Notes: generated by a model from the sequence alone, not told the origin. A stretch of DNA of 51,671 nucleotides from Microbacteriaceae bacterium (GCA_027490915.1 JAIXXG010000121.1:1-51671); one strand, 5' to 3'. Numbered from the stretch's first letter, positions 22,052 to 34,188 are shown. Numbers and translations are program-made.

Positions 22052-24217
22052 GTGGCGACCGCCGACGCGACCGCACAGTACTCGCCCGAGCAGTTCGATG
22101 AGCTGCGCGCCATCAGCGGCGACGAGGTGATCACCCACTCCTTCGTCCGCGACGTGCCGCTGCCGAGCGGCGGGATGCTCGCCCTCGTCACCCTCGACAA
22201 CGGGCGCGACCACACCCGGCCCAGCACCCTGGGCCCCGCGGGTCTCACCGAGCTCGCCGAGCTGCTCGACGCGCAGAGGGCGCGCGCGGCCGCCGGAGAG
22301 ATCCGGGCACTCGCGATCACCGGCAAGCCCTTCATCCTCGCCGCGGGCGCCGACCTCTCGAAGGTCGGCGACATCCCGAGCTACGAGACCGGCCTGCAGA
22401 TGGCGCAGCTGGGGCACTACGCGCTCGGCAAGCTCGGCGAGCTCGGGGTGCCGTCGTTCTGCTTCATCAACGGCCTCGCCCTCGGCGGCGGCGTCGAGGT
22501 GGCGCTGAACTGCGACTACCGCACGCTCGACTCGAGCGCTGCGGCTCTCGCCCTGCCCGAGGTGTTCCTCGGCATCATCCCCGGCTGGGGCGGCGCCTGG
22601 CTGCTGCCGAACCTCATCGGCATCGAGAACGCCCTCAAGGTCGTCGTCGAGAACCCGCTGAAGAACAACCGCATGCTCAAGCCCGCCGAGGCCTACGAGC
22701 TCGGCATGGCCGACGTTCTCCTGCCGCCCGTGAACTTCCTGGAGGACTCGATCCGCTGGGCCGACGGCGTGCTGACGGGCCGGGTGAAGGTGAAGCGGCC
22801 GAACGAGCCCGGCAAGCTCGAGCGCGCGGTGAAGTGGGATGCCGCGATCGGGATCGCCCGCAAGATGCTCGAGAAGCGTCTCGGAAAGGTCGCCGCGTCG
22901 CCGTACGCCGCGCTCGATTTGCTCGCCGCGGCCAAGAGCTCCACCAAGGCCGAGGGCTTCGCCGCCGAGGACAAGGCCCTGGCCGACCTGGTCGCGGGCG
23001 ACCAGTTCCGCGCATCCATCTACGCGTTCAACCTGGTGCAGAAGCGCGCGAAGAAGCCCGCAGGTGCTCCGGAGAAGGAGCTCGCCAAGAAGGTCACCAA
23101 GGTCGGCGTGCTGGGGGCGGGCCTCATGGCCAGCCAGTTCGCGCTGCTCTTCCTCCGCCGGCTCCAGGTTCCCGTGGTCATCACCGATCTGGATCAGGCG
23201 CGCGTCGACAAGGGCCTGGCGTACATCCGCGGCGAGCTCGACACCCTGCTGCAGAAGGGCCGCATCGACGCCGACGAGGCGAACAGACTCAACGCCCTGC
23301 TCACCGGTACGACCGACAAGGCCGACTTCGCCGACTGCGACTGGGTCATCGAGGCGGTGTTCGAGGAGCTCTCGATCAAGCAGCAGGTCTTCGCGGAGAT
23401 CGAGCAGCACGTCTCGGCCGAGGCGGTGCTCGCCACGAACACCTCCTCGCTCTCGGTCGAGCAGATCGGCGCGAAGCTCGCCCACCCCGAGCGGGTTGTC
23501 GGGTTCCACTTCTTCAACCCGGTCGCGGTCATGCCGCTCATCGAGGTCGTCAAGGCGCCGAAGACGGATGACGCCACCCTCGCGACGGCGATGGCGACGG
23601 CGGCTGCGCTCAAGAAGAACGCCGTCATCACGGCGGACACCCCGGGCTTCGTGGTGAACCGCATCCTGGCGAAGGTGCTCGGCGAGGCCATGCACGCGGT
23701 CGAGCTGGGCACGCCCTTCGAGACGGTCGTCGAGGCCCAGCGCCACTTCGGCCTTCCGATGGACCCGTTCGTGCTGCTCGACCTGGTGGGCCTCAAGGTC
23801 GGCGCGCACGTGCTCGACACCCACCACACGGCCTTCCCCGACCGGTTCTTCGAGTCGAAGGCCCTGCACGAGCTGGCCGAGGCGGGCGTGCTGCTGGAGA
23901 AGGACGCGAAGGGCAACCCCAAGGGCATCGACAAGAAGGCGATCGCGATCGTCGCGAAGCACCGGCCGGCGGACGCGCGGCCGTGGACGGTCGAGGAGCT
24001 CACGCAGCGCCTCGAGGACGGCCTGGCGGACGAGATCCACCGCATGCTCGGCGACGGCGTCGTCGAGGCACCGGAGGACATCGACCTCTGCATGATCCTC
24101 GGGGCCGGCTGGCCGTTCCAGATGGGCGGCGTCACGCCGTTCCTCGATCGTCAGGGTGCCTCGGAGCGGGTGTTCGGCGACACCTTCCACCACCCGCCGA
24201 TCCGCGGCGTGCGCTGA
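22052..24217 (+). CDS. fadB: 3-hydroxyacyl-CoA dehydrogenase / enoyl-CoA hydratase (FadB/FadJ type)
   Basis: This bifunctional enzyme of 721 residues hydrates enoyl-CoA and oxidises the hydroxyacyl product. The N-terminal crotonase domain has FILAAGADLSKVG, NGLALGGGVEVALNCDYR and LPEVFLGIIPGWGG with the two glutamates. The dehydrogenase half begins at KVGVLGAGLMASQFALLFL (NAD Rossmann fold) and includes NTSSLSVEQI and HFFNPVAVMPLIEVV. A C-terminal helical domain follows. The GTG at 22,052 directly follows the thiolase stop; the frame is open further upstream inside fadA, which is not credible. Confidence 0.93.
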   Translation: MATADATAQYSPEQFDELRAISGDEVITHSFVRDVPLPSGGMLALVTLDNGRDHTRPSTLGPAGLTELAELLDAQRARAAAGEIRALAITGKPFILAAGADLSKVGDIPSYETGLQMAQLGHYALGKLGELGVPSFCFINGLALGGGVEVALNCDYRTLDSSAAALALPEVFLGIIPGWGGAWLLPNLIGIENALKVVVENPLKNNRMLKPAEAYELGMADVLLPPVNFLEDSIRWADGVLTGRVKVKRPNEPGKLERAVKWDAAIGIARKMLEKRLGKVAASPYAALDLLAAAKSSTKAEGFAAEDKALADLVAGDQFRASIYAFNLVQKRAKKPAGAPEKELAKKVTKVGVLGAGLMASQFALLFLRRLQVPVVITDLDQARVDKGLAYIRGELDTLLQKGRIDADEANRLNALLTGTTDKADFADCDWVIEAVFEELSIKQQVFAEIEQHVSAEAVLATNTSSLSVEQIGAKLAHPERVVGFHFFNPVAVMPLIEVVKAPKTDDATLATAMATAAALKKNAVITADTPGFVVNRILAKVLGEAMHAVELGTPFETVVEAQRHFGLPMDPFVLLDLVGLKVGAHVLDTHHTAFPDRFFESKALHELAEAGVLLEKDAKGNPKGIDKKAIAIVAKHRPADARPWTVEELTQRLEDGLADEIHRMLGDGVVEAPEDIDLCMILGAGWPFQMGGVTPFLDRQGASERVFGDTFHHPPIRGVR

Positions 24218-24247
24218 CACCGACGCCGTCGGCCCGCGTCACGGCAA

Positions 24248-24279
24248 GAGCCCCGGTCATCCTCGGATGGCCGGGGCTC
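24248..24279. terminator. Bidirectional terminator between fadB and dxs
   Basis: GAGCCCCGG (24,248-24,256) pairs with CCGGGGCTC (24,271-24,279), and the inner CATCC/GGATG extends the stem to a two-base loop. It lies between convergent genes and can serve both. Confidence 0.85.
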
Positions 24280-24311
24280 GCGCCGTCGGGGGTGCACCGC
24301 CGTTCGAACGG

Positions 24312-26255
24312 CTAGTGCGCGCGCTCGTCCTGGTCGACGGCCGCGGTCTCATCCGGCAGCGGTCGCGCCACGGGAACCTTGGTGCCGAGCACCTGGGCGA
24401 CGAGGTCGCGCGCGATCGCCTGCGACGTGAGGCCGACCCGCTCGAGGATCTCCTCGCGGGAGGCGTGCTCGAGGAACTCGTCGGGCAGGCCGAGCTCGTC
24501 GACCGCGGTGTCGACGCCCGCGGCCCGCAGATCCTGACGGATGCGCGTGCCGATGCCGCCGACCCGCACGCCGTCCTCGATCGACACGAGGATGCGGTGC
24601 TCGCGGGCGAGCTCGATCACGCTGCCCGGCACCGGCACGACCCAGCGCGGGTCGACCACCGTGGCGCCGATCCCCTGGTCGGCGAGCCGCTCGGCGACCT
24701 CGAGCCCGATCTTGGCCATGGGGCCCACCGTCACGATGAGCACGTCCTTGTGCGGCGCCTCGCGCAGCACGTCGACGCCATCCGCGGTGCGACGCACCGC
24801 GTCGAACTCGGTTCCCACCGAGCCCTTCGAGAACCGCACGACCGTGGGGGCGTCGTCGACGGCGACGGCCTCGGCGAGCTCCTCGCGAAGACGCGTCGCG
24901 TCGCGCGGGGCGGCCAGTCGGATGTTCGGCACCACCTGCAGGATCGAGAGGTCCCACATGCCGTGGTGGCTCGCGCCGTCCGGCCCGGTCACCCCGGCGC
25001 GGTCGAGCACGAAGGTGACGCCCGCCTTGTGCAGTGCGACGTCCATGAGCACCTGGTCGAAGGCGCGGTTGATGAACGTCGCGTAGACGGCCACGACCGG
25101 GTGCATGCCGCCGTAGGCGAGGCCGGCGGCCGACGCGACGGCGTGCTGCTCGGCGATGCCGACATCGATGATGCGGTCGGGGTGCTTCTCGGCGAGCTTG
25201 TGGAGGCCTGTCGGGCGCAGCATCGCGGCCGTGATGCCGACGATGCGCCGGTCTCGGTCGGCGAGCGACACGATCTCGTCGGCGAACACGGAGGTCCACG
25301 ACGGTCGGGTCGCCTGCTCCATCGACTCGCCGGTCTCGGGGTCGATCTGCCCCACCGCGTGGAACTGGTCGGCCACGTCCGCGAGCGCGGGCTCGTATCC
25401 GCGGCCCTTCTGGGTGATCGCGTGCACGATCACCGGGGCGCTGTACTCCTTGGCCTGGCGCAGGGCGCGCTCCACGTCTTTCAGGTCGTGGCCATCGACG
25501 GGGCCGATGTACTTGATGTCGAGGTTCGAGTACAGGGCCTCGTTGTTGGTGAAGCGCGAGAGGAAGCCGTGCAGACCGCCGCGCATCCCCCGGTACATCG
25601 CGCGGCCCGGCGCGCCGAGCACGCCGAAGGCCTTCTCGGTGCCGCGACGGAAGCGGTAGTACGAGCGACGGGTGCGCACCGTGGAGAGGAAGCGCGCCAT
25701 GCCGCCGATCGTCGGGGCGTAGGAGCGCCCGTTGTCGTTCACGACGATGACGAGGTTGCGGCTGTTGTCATCGCTGATGTTGTTGAGGGCCTCCCACGTC
25801 ATTCCTCCCGTGAGGGCTCCGTCGCCGACGACGGCGACGACGTGGCGGTCGTCCTGCCCCGTCATCTCGAACGCCCGCGAGATGCCGTCGGCCCAGCTGA
25901 GCGAGCTGGAGGCGTGCGAGCTCTCGACGATGTCGTGCTCGCTCTCCGACCGCTGCGGGTACCCGGCGAGCCCGCCCTTCTGGCGGAGGCGGGAGAAGTC
26001 GTGCCGACCGGTCAGCAGCTTGTGCACATAGGACTGGTGACCGGTGTCCCACACGATCGCGTCGCGAGGCGAATCGAAGACCCGGTGGATGCCGATCGTC
26101 AGCTCGACGACGCCCAGGTTCGGGCCCAGATGGCCGCCGGTCTTCGAGACCTCGGTGACGAGGAAGCGGCGGATCTCATCGGCGAGCTCCTCGAGCTGCG
26201 CCTCCGTCAGCCGGTCGAGATCCCGCGGAGTGCGGATCGAGTCGAGCAGTGCCAT
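24312..26255 (-). CDS. dxs: 1-deoxy-D-xylulose-5-phosphate synthase
   Basis: This 647-residue thiamine-diphosphate enzyme makes DXP from pyruvate and glyceraldehyde 3-phosphate, the first step of MEP isoprenoid synthesis. It shows [18 protein letters not shown] with the key His, and [19 protein letters not shown] (GDG...N thiamine motif). It also has [17 protein letters not shown] with the catalytic Glu, and [15 protein letters not shown]. Length is normal. The ATG has TAGAGT six bases upstream, so the mRNA looks leaderless. It is separated from acnA by a terminator. Confidence 0.95.
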   Translation of the reverse strand: MALLDSIRTPRDLDRLTEAQLEELADEIRRFLVTEVSKTGGHLGPNLGVVELTIGIHRVFDSPRDAIVWDTGHQSYVHKLLTGRHDFSRLRQKGGLAGYPQRSESEHDIVESSHASSSLSWADGISRAFEMTGQDDRHVVAVVGDGALTGGMTWEALNNISDDNSRNLVIVVNDNGRSYAPTIGGMARFLSTVRTRRSYYRFRRGTEKAFGVLGAPGRAMYRGMRGGLHGFLSRFTNNEALYSNLDIKYIGPVDGHDLKDVERALRQAKEYSAPVIVHAITQKGRGYEPALADVADQFHAVGQIDPETGESMEQATRPSWTSVFADEIVSLADRDRRIVGITAAMLRPTGLHKLAEKHPDRIIDVGIAEQHAVASAAGLAYGGMHPVVAVYATFINRAFDQVLMDVALHKAGVTFVLDRAGVTGPDGASHHGMWDLSILQVVPNIRLAAPRDATRLREELAEAVAVDDAPTVVRFSKGSVGTEFDAVRRTADGVDVLREAPHKDVLIVTVGPMAKIGLEVAERLADQGIGATVVDPRWVVPVPGSVIELAREHRILVSIEDGVRVGGIGTRIRQDLRAAGVDTAVDELGLPDEFLEHASREEILERVGLTSQAIARDLVAQVLGTKVPVARPLPDETAAVDQDERAH

Positions 26256-26261
26256 TCCCCC

Positions 26262-26267
26262 ACTCTA
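26262..26267 (-). promoter_or_regulatory. Leaderless -10 box of dxs (TAGAGT)
   Basis: On the minus strand TAGAGT, then GGGGGA, then the ATG at 26,255. The GGGGGA could also act as a weak ribosome site. Confidence 0.5.
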
Positions 26268-26290
26268 CGGGAGGCGCCCGGAGGACGAGC

Positions 26291-26328
26291 CCGTCGGCGA
26301 ACGCGGTTTGCTGAGCGTTCGCCGACGG
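26291..26328 (-). terminator. Terminator after acnA
   Basis: A perfect 14-bp stem (26,291-26,304 with 26,315-26,328) around a 10-base loop lies 13 bases after the acnA stop. No T-tract follows on either strand. Confidence 0.85.
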
Positions 26329-26340
26329 ATCGCTGAATGG

Positions 26341-29025
<2,685 letters not shown>

Positions 29026-29054
29026 GGTGACTCCTTAGGACGCGGGGCCGAAAC

Positions 29055-29072
29055 TATCTTGATATCGAGATA
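29055..29072. promoter_or_regulatory. Palindromic operator candidate upstream of acnA
   Basis: TATCT-T-GATATC-G-AGATA is an 18-base palindrome with one mismatched pair, centred about 38 bases before the acnA start. It is strikingly AT-rich for this genome. Palindromes of this type are typical for MarR- or GntR-like dimers. Confidence 0.6.
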
Positions 29073-29087
29073 AATGGATGCTATCAC

Positions 29088-29819
29088 TCAGTCGGCGCGC
29101 CGTGCATAGACAGCACGCACCATGAGCCAGGTGACCCAGAGCACCGCCGCGTAGAGCGGCAGGCCCATGAGCAGCTTGGTCGCCGCGAGCGCGGCGGCCT
29201 GCTCGGCGAGGTACAGCGGAACCTGCACGCCGAGGCGCAGAGAGAACAGACCCACCCACAGCCACGTCGTCACGGTCAGCACCGTGCGCTTCGCCGCGTC
29301 GCTCCGCCACGCCTGATCGCCGGTGAGCAGCGCCGTGATGACGCCGATCAGCGGGCGGCGCACCGCGAGGCTGACGACCAGGGCGACCAGCCACACGCCA
29401 TTGATCACGAAACCGAGCAGGAAGTTCTCCTCCGCGCGCCCCGACCACAGGGCGAGCCCCGCCGAGAGCGCGATGCCGACAAGACCGATGACGGCCGGCA
29501 TGACGGGCGACCGCGTGAGGGCCCGCACGAGCACGAAGACCACGGCCACCCCGAGCGGGATGAGCACCGACGGCGCCACCTCCGCCGTGATCGTGAAGAC
29601 GACGAGGAAGAGGAATCCGGGAAGCAGCGACTCGATGAGCCCGCGCACACCCCCGACCGCGGCCCACAGGGCGTGCGCGGTGGGTCGCTCGCCGGGCGCG
29701 ACGCGGCCGAACCCGGAGCGGCGTGCGGCGGCCGTGAGGGCCTCGCGCAGCTCGGCCCCCGCATCCGGAGCCGGAGGGTTGTCGCCCGCCGCCGAGCGGG
29801 CGGCCGAAGAGTCGGTCAT
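29088..29819 (-). CDS. DUF3159 family membrane protein
   Basis: The 243-residue protein belongs to the actinobacterial DUF3159 family: a polar head of about 50 residues with ALWAAVGGVRGLIESLLPGF, then five or six membrane helices. Conserved pieces are GFVINGVWLVALVVSL, RRPLIGVITALLTGD, and a C-terminal helix ending VRAVYARRAD. The function is unknown. It overlaps the DUF3710 gene by four bases, and dut-DUF3710-DUF3159 is a conserved actinobacterial order. Confidence 0.9.
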   Translation of the reverse strand: MTDSSAARSAAGDNPPAPDAGAELREALTAAARRSGFGRVAPGERPTAHALWAAVGGVRGLIESLLPGFLFLVVFTITAEVAPSVLIPLGVAVVFVLVRALTRSPVMPAVIGLVGIALSAGLALWSGRAEENFLLGFVINGVWLVALVVSLAVRRPLIGVITALLTGDQAWRSDAAKRTVLTVTTWLWVGLFSLRLGVQVPLYLAEQAAALAATKLLMGLPLYAAVLWVTWLMVRAVYARRAD

Positions 29820-30439
29820 GCGCCGCTCGCTCCCGCGGCGGTCTGCGCGCCGGCCGGAACCTGCAGCGGGATCAGGTCGCGCGGCGGCATGGGCGTCGAC
29901 CCGCGGACGACGACGATGCTGCGGAAGACGTCATCGATCGCGGCGGCCGCCGCGGGATCGACGGCACCCTCGCCCGCGACGACACCCCGGAGGAACCAGC
30001 GCGGGCCATCGACGCCGATGAAGCGCGCCATCCTCGTCGCGCCGGCCGCACCGCCGGTCACCGGGATGCGGGCGACGAGCTCAGGACCGAACGCGCCCTG
30101 GCGCTCCTGCGTCTCACCGCCCTGCGACCGCACCTGCTCGACGATCTGGGCCCGGATCTCGTTCCAGAGCCCCGCCGACCGCGGAGCGGCGAACGGCTGC
30201 ACCTGCAGGGTCGAACCGCCGAGGTCGAGGCTCACGGCGACGACGCGCTTGGTGCCCTCCTCGATCTCGAGCCGCAGTTGCATGCCCTCGCGAGGCACGA
30301 GCTTCACGCCGCCCAGGTCGACGTAGGGGCGCACCGCGTTGGCCTCGCTCTCGTCGAGCGGGCCGTTCTCGGCGCGGTCGGCCGGCGCGGACTTCGCGTC
30401 GTCGAACGCCGGCGCGGCGCCGGACATCGGATCGGTCAC
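29816..30439 (-). CDS. DUF3710 family protein
   Basis: This 207-residue soluble protein belongs to the DUF3710 family, with VDLGGVKLVPREGMQLRLE, VSLDLGGSTLQVQPFAAP, WNEIRAQI and RFIGVDGPRWFLRGVVAG. It has no known activity. Both ends overlap neighbours by four bases (dut upstream, DUF3159 downstream), indicating tight translational coupling. The GTG start at 30,439 has AAGGAGGAG upstream. Confidence 0.9.
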   Translation of the reverse strand: MTDPMSGAAPAFDDAKSAPADRAENGPLDESEANAVRPYVDLGGVKLVPREGMQLRLEIEEGTKRVVAVSLDLGGSTLQVQPFAAPRSAGLWNEIRAQIVEQVRSQGGETQERQGAFGPELVARIPVTGGAAGATRMARFIGVDGPRWFLRGVVAGEGAVDPAAAAAIDDVFRSIVVVRGSTPMPPRDLIPLQVPAGAQTAAGASGA

Positions 30440-30897
30440 GGGGCTCCTCCTTCGGTGGGCTCTTCACGGTAGCCCGTCGACCCGAACCCCTGCGCACCGC
30501 GGTGGGAGCCCGGGAGGCTCTCGACCGCGATGAACTGCGCGCGGACGACGGGCTGGATGACCAGCTGGGCGATGCGATCACCCGGACGGATCGAGAACGA
30601 CTCGGTGGCATCCGTGTTGAGCAGCGTGACACGGATCTCGCCGCGGTAGCCCGCATCGACCGTGCCGGGGGCGTTGACGACGGTGATGCCGTTGCGGGCG
30701 GCGAGTCCGCTGCGGGGCATCACGAACGCGGCGTAGCCGTCGGGCAGCGCGATCGCGACGCCGGTGCCGACGGTCGCGCGCTGCCCGGGCGCCAGGTCGA
30801 CCGCCTCCGCGGCGCGCAGATCGGCGCCCGCATCACCCGGATGCGCGTACACCGGAGCGTCGGCCCCGCTCAGCAGCACCTCGATCGTTCGCAGCAC
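30436..30897 (-). CDS. dut: dUTP diphosphatase
   Basis: This 153-residue trimeric dUTPase hydrolyses dUTP to dUMP and keeps uracil out of DNA. All five motifs are present: HPGDAGADL, MPRSGLAARNGI, VNAPGTVDAGYRGEI with the catalytic Asp, RPGDRIAQLVIQP, and the C-terminal RGAQGFGSTG arm. The GTG start at 30,897 is leaderless (TAGCCT six bases upstream). It is the first gene of the dut-DUF3710-DUF3159 unit and divergent from DUF3093. Confidence 0.95.
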   Translation of the reverse strand: MLRTIEVLLSGADAPVYAHPGDAGADLRAAEAVDLAPGQRATVGTGVAIALPDGYAAFVMPRSGLAARNGITVVNAPGTVDAGYRGEIRVTLLNTDATESFSIRPGDRIAQLVIQPVVRAQFIAVESLPGSHRGAQGFGSTGYREEPTEGGAP

Positions 30898-30903
30898 GGG
30901 TCG

Positions 30904-30909
30904 AGGCTA
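30904..30909 (-). promoter_or_regulatory. Leaderless -10 box of dut (TAGCCT)
   Basis: On the minus strand TAGCCT, then CGACCC, then the GTG at 30,897. The divergent DUF3093 gene starts 33 bases away. Confidence 0.55.
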
Positions 30910-30929
30910 ATGCATGGTCGAATGGAGGC

Positions 30930-31367
30930 ATGGAGTCGTACCGCGAGCGCCTGTGGCCCGCACCCTGGATCGCCCTCGTCGCCGCACTGGCCATTCCCGC
31001 CAGCCTGCTGACCTTCGCGCCGGTCAGCATCGTCGCGGGCGCGGTGGTCGGCATCGTGCTGACCGCGGGCGTCATCGGCGCCGCGATCGCCTCGGCGCCG
31101 CTCATCACGGTGGGCGACGGGATGCTCCGCGCGGGCTCGGCCCGCATCCCGGTCGCCCTCATCGCCGGCACGGAGTCCGCTCGCGGCGACGATGCGCGTC
31201 GGGCGCGCGGCGTCGAGCTGGATGCGCGCGCGCACCTCGTGCTGCGCCCCGATATCGACCCGGTGCTGCGGGTCGCGCTCGACGACCCGGACGACCCGAC
31301 ACCGTACTGGCTGCTGTCGACCCGACGGCCCGAGCAGCTCGCCGCAGCGATCGCGGCGGCGCGCTAG
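30930..31367 (+). CDS. DUF3093 family membrane protein
   Basis: This 145-residue protein has two adjacent membrane helices (LVAALAIPASLLTFAPVSIVAG and VGIVLTAGVIGAAIA) followed by a soluble beta-rich domain (MLRAGSARIPVALI, HLVLRPDIDPVL, YWLLSTRRPEQLAAAI). This is the plan of the actinobacterial DUF3093 family, function unknown. It is divergent from dut and shares four bases (CTAG) with the convergent DUF4193 gene. Confidence 0.88.
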   Translation: MESYRERLWPAPWIALVAALAIPASLLTFAPVSIVAGAVVGIVLTAGVIGAAIASAPLITVGDGMLRAGSARIPVALIAGTESARGDDARRARGVELDARAHLVLRPDIDPVLRVALDDPDDPTPYWLLSTRRPEQLAAAIAAAR

Positions 31368-31654
31368 GCGGCGCACTCCCGGCAGACCGAGCCGAGCTTC
31401 TCCTCGTGGTCGAGCTGCGACCGGTGCTTCACGAGGAAGCAGCTGATGCAGGTGAACTCGTCGGCCTGCGGCGGGAGGACGACCACGTCGAGGTCGATGT
31501 CCGCGAGGTCCTGGCCAGCGAGCTCGAAGCCGGGGTTGTCGGCGTCATCGACATCGACGACACCCGAGAGCTTGTCGGGAACGCGCTCCTGCAGGGCCTG
31601 GATCGAGTCGGTGTCCTCGTCGGTCTTGCGGGGGGCGTCGTAGTCCGTTGCCAT
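31364..31654 (-). CDS. DUF4193 zinc-ribbon protein
   Basis: This 96-residue acidic protein starts MATDYDAPRKTDEDTDS and ends with a zinc ribbon: CISC and, after KHRSQLDHEEKLGSV, CREC. It belongs to the DUF4193 family found next to dut in actinobacteria; the function is unknown. The ATG at 31,654 fits the family start although the frame is open much further upstream. Its stop is shared with the convergent DUF3093 gene through CTAG. Confidence 0.9.
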   Translation of the reverse strand: MATDYDAPRKTDEDTDSIQALQERVPDKLSGVVDVDDADNPGFELAGQDLADIDLDVVVLPPQADEFTCISCFLVKHRSQLDHEEKLGSVCRECAA

Positions 31655-31856
31655 GCCAGTCCACTTCTCGTATGCGCTCGGGGGCCGCGTTCGGCGGCCA
31701 TAGTTTGCAGGAACCCCTCCCGAAACGCAAACGCGCGCGCCGGGCCCGGCCCCTGTGCCGACGCTCAACTTCCGGCGCGCCCGCCGTATTCCCGGATCCG
31801 CCCGGCGATGCATGGGATGCTGGCTCCCACGATCCCGTCGAGGAGGGGGTGCGACC

Positions 31857-32966
31857 GTGGACGAGCTCACAGTCATCGGCGCCGAGAACGGTGCCCTCAT
31901 CGTCGTCTCCGCCGACGGCGCCCGGTTCCGGGTGCCCATCACCGAGGCTCTCCACACCGCCCTCCGGCAGAACCGGCCCGCCGCTCCGGCCGCGCACCGC
32001 GTGCCGCCGCGCGAGATCCAGGCGCTCATCCGGCAGGGTCTGACGGCGCAGCAGGTCGCGGCGCAGACGGGCGAGCCGCTCGAGTACATCCAGCGCTTCG
32101 AGGGGCCCGTGCTCGCCGAGCGCGAGTACGTCGTAACGGCCGCCCGCACCGTTCCCGTCGCGGTGGCCGCCGAGCTCGAGGCGGGCACGACCGGCACGTT
32201 CGGATCGGTGATCGATCGTCGGCTCAGCGCGCTCGGCGCCCGCGACGTGCGCTGGGAGAGCCGCAAGGCCGACACCCACTGGCTCGTGTCGGTGTCGTTC
32301 CTCGACGGCGAGACCGCGCGCACCGCCACGTGGACCTTCGACCCGAAGAAGTCCGCCCTGGCCCCTGTCGACCACGAGGCCCACTCCCTCTCCCAGCAGG
32401 GCGATGCGGCGACGCCCGTGCTGCCGCGCCTGCGCGCGGTGCCGCTCGACAGCGAGGGCGGGTCGCGGTTCGACAGCGGCGCCTTCTCGCCGCTGAGCGG
32501 TTCCGACGGCCCGGATGCCGCGGCGACCCAGCCGGCCGCCGCCCCCTCCGGGCAGACGGCCGACCTCCTCGAGGCGCTCCGTCGTCGTCGCGGCGAGCGG
32601 GAGTCGGCCGCGACCGACGACTGGGAGTCGGCGCGCGCCGCGCATCCGTCGACGGGCTCGATCCGGATCGTGGAGGTGCCGCTCGACTCCGCGCCGTCCG
32701 ACGACGCACCTCTCGAGACGGTGGCCTACGAGCCCGTGCCGATCGACGGCGCCCGCACGGACGACGAGGGCGCCACGGCCGACACGATCGAGGTCGTCGG
32801 CGCGACGCCCGACAGCATCGTCGATGACGCAGCCCTGACGGGGCAGGATGCCGCTGCTCCCCCGGCGCCCGCGCCGAAGACCAGCAGCGCGCGACGCGGC
32901 CGTGCGGCGATGCCGAGCTGGGACGAGATCGTGTTCGGGGCGCGTCCCGACGACGACCCCGCCTGA
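31857..32966 (+). CDS. sepH: Cell division protein SepH (DUF3071)
   Basis: The 369-residue protein begins VDELTVIGAENGALIVVSADGARFRVPI and has a helix-turn-helix at about 52-85 (PPREIQALIRQGLTAQQVA, TGEPLEYIQRFE), then a long acidic disordered tail ending in a basic RGRAAMPSWDEIVFG motif. This matches SepH, which in Streptomyces stimulates FtsZ assembly. The GTG at 31,857 is supported by GAGGAGGGGG seven bases upstream. Confidence 0.9.
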   Translation: MDELTVIGAENGALIVVSADGARFRVPITEALHTALRQNRPAAPAAHRVPPREIQALIRQGLTAQQVAAQTGEPLEYIQRFEGPVLAEREYVVTAARTVPVAVAAELEAGTTGTFGSVIDRRLSALGARDVRWESRKADTHWLVSVSFLDGETARTATWTFDPKKSALAPVDHEAHSLSQQGDAATPVLPRLRAVPLDSEGGSRFDSGAFSPLSGSDGPDAAATQPAAAPSGQTADLLEALRRRRGERESAATDDWESARAAHPSTGSIRIVEVPLDSAPSDDAPLETVAYEPVPIDGARTDDEGATADTIEVVGATPDSIVDDAALTGQDAAAPPAPAPKTSSARRGRAAMPSWDEIVFGARPDDDPA

Positions 32967-33000
32967 CCGGACACCTCCGCAGCGTCGCAGACAACGTCAC

Positions 33001-33030
33001 CGTGACCGTGACCGTGACCGAGACCGTGAC
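33001..33030. repeat. Short tandem hexamer repeat
   Basis: CGTGAC three times, CGAGAC once, CGTGAC once, preceded by CGTCAC. It lies in the gap between the convergent sepH and phosphodiesterase genes and outside both. Confidence 0.7.
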
Positions 33031-33044
33031 GATCATCGGCACCG

Positions 33045-34175
33045 TCAGCGGGCGAAGGCCCCCCAGCGCGCCAGAGGCACCCGCCGCTCGTCATCGCTGA
33101 ACGAGCCGTGCTGCCCGACCATCGCGAGCGCGGAGGGCGTGGCGGTGCGCGCGTCGTAGTAGGCGACGGCCGCGCGGGCCGCCACGATCACATCGCCCAG
33201 GCGAGCGCGGACCGCGGGAGCGACGGAGCCGAACCACCCCGCCGCGATCGCCTCATCGCGGGTGACGACCCAGGCGCGGTCGCCCTCCGCCGCACGCCAG
33301 CGCTCGACCACCGCGTCGCGGTGCTCAGGGTCGTCGACACCCAGATGCAGGCAGCGCGGCTCCCCCGCGACGTGCCGCACGCCGATCCAGAGCGCATCGT
33401 CGCCGTCGATCACGCGCCGGCGGTGCGCGGGGATGTCGAGCATGCCGTGATCGGCCGTGAGCAGAACGCCCGCGTCGGGACCGATGCCGCGATCGAGCAC
33501 CGCGAGCGCCGAGTCGAGCTCCTCGAGGCGATGCGTCCACGTGTCCGAGCCGCACCCCTCGGCGTGGCCGGCCTGATCGAGCTCGGGCACATAGACGTAG
33601 ACCAGCCTCTCCCCGGGCAGCCGCAGCAGCTCGGCCGCCGCGGCCAGGCGATCGGCGATCGAGCGATGAGCCTCGAACCGGGCGCCGCGCAGCACCGCGT
33701 CGGTGAATCCCGTCTCCCGGTAGCGCTCCGCGCCGATCACGACCGGCTCGATGCCGGCGGCGGCCGCGCGCTCGAACACCGTGGGGTGCGGCTGCCACGA
33801 GCGCGGGTCGGCGAGGGCATCCCACCCCCGCAGCTGATTGACGACGCGATCGTTGTCGCGATCGAGAGCGCTGTACGAGACCAGGCCGTGCTCCCCCGCC
33901 GACAGGCCCGTGGTGAGCGTCGCGAGCGCGGCCGCGGTCGTCGTCGGGAAGCCCGCATCGATCACGTCGCGCCGGGAGGGCGCGGCGGCGAGGATGCGGC
34001 GCGCATGCCCCGACCGCGCACGAAGGGGGGCAGCCCCCAGCCCGTCGGCGAGCACGACCGCCGAGCGGGCGACCCGCGGCAGCTCGAGCCGGTGCGGAGC
34101 GGCCTGGATCGCGGCGAGGGCTCCGGTCAACACGTCGGCGAGTGACGGGGTCTCGCCGCGGGCCGCCGGTAGCAT
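33045..34175 (-). CDS. Type I phosphodiesterase / nucleotide pyrophosphatase family protein
   Basis: This 376-residue member of the alkaline-phosphatase superfamily binds two metals. It shows [12 protein letters not shown] (metal Asp), [16 protein letters not shown] with the Thr nucleophile, [13 protein letters not shown], and [16 protein letters not shown] (Asp-His). Actinobacterial homologues are annotated as alkaline phosphatase family or nucleotide pyrophosphatase; the substrate is unknown. I choose ATG 34,175 ([12 protein letters not shown]) because TAAGAT lies seven bases upstream; the in-frame ATG at 34,184 would overlap that box. The frame is open far upstream, antisense to parC, which is not real coding. 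Confidence 0.85.
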   Translation of the reverse strand: MLPAARGETPSLADVLTGALAAIQAAPHRLELPRVARSAVVLADGLGAAPLRARSGHARRILAAAPSRRDVIDAGFPTTTAAALATLTTGLSAGEHGLVSYSALDRDNDRVVNQLRGWDALADPRSWQPHPTVFERAAAAGIEPVVIGAERYRETGFTDAVLRGARFEAHRSIADRLAAAAELLRLPGERLVYVYVPELDQAGHAEGCGSDTWTHRLEELDSALAVLDRGIGPDAGVLLTADHGMLDIPAHRRRVIDGDDALWIGVRHVAGEPRCLHLGVDDPEHRDAVVERWRAAEGDRAWVVTRDEAIAAGWFGSVAPAVRARLGDVIVAARAAVAYYDARTATPSALAMVGQHGSFSDDERRVPLARWGAFAR

Positions 34176-34188
34176 GGGGGCCATCTTA
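34170..34188. promoter_or_regulatory. Overlapping divergent promoters of the phosphodiesterase and parC
   Basis: Within 19 bases lie a plus-strand -10 TAGCAT (34,170-34,175) and a minus-strand -10 TAAGAT (34,188-34,183). The complement of CAT in the plus box is the minus-strand start codon, and the A of the parC ATG is the first base of the minus -10. Both mRNAs would have a leader of zero to a few bases. Confidence 0.5.
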
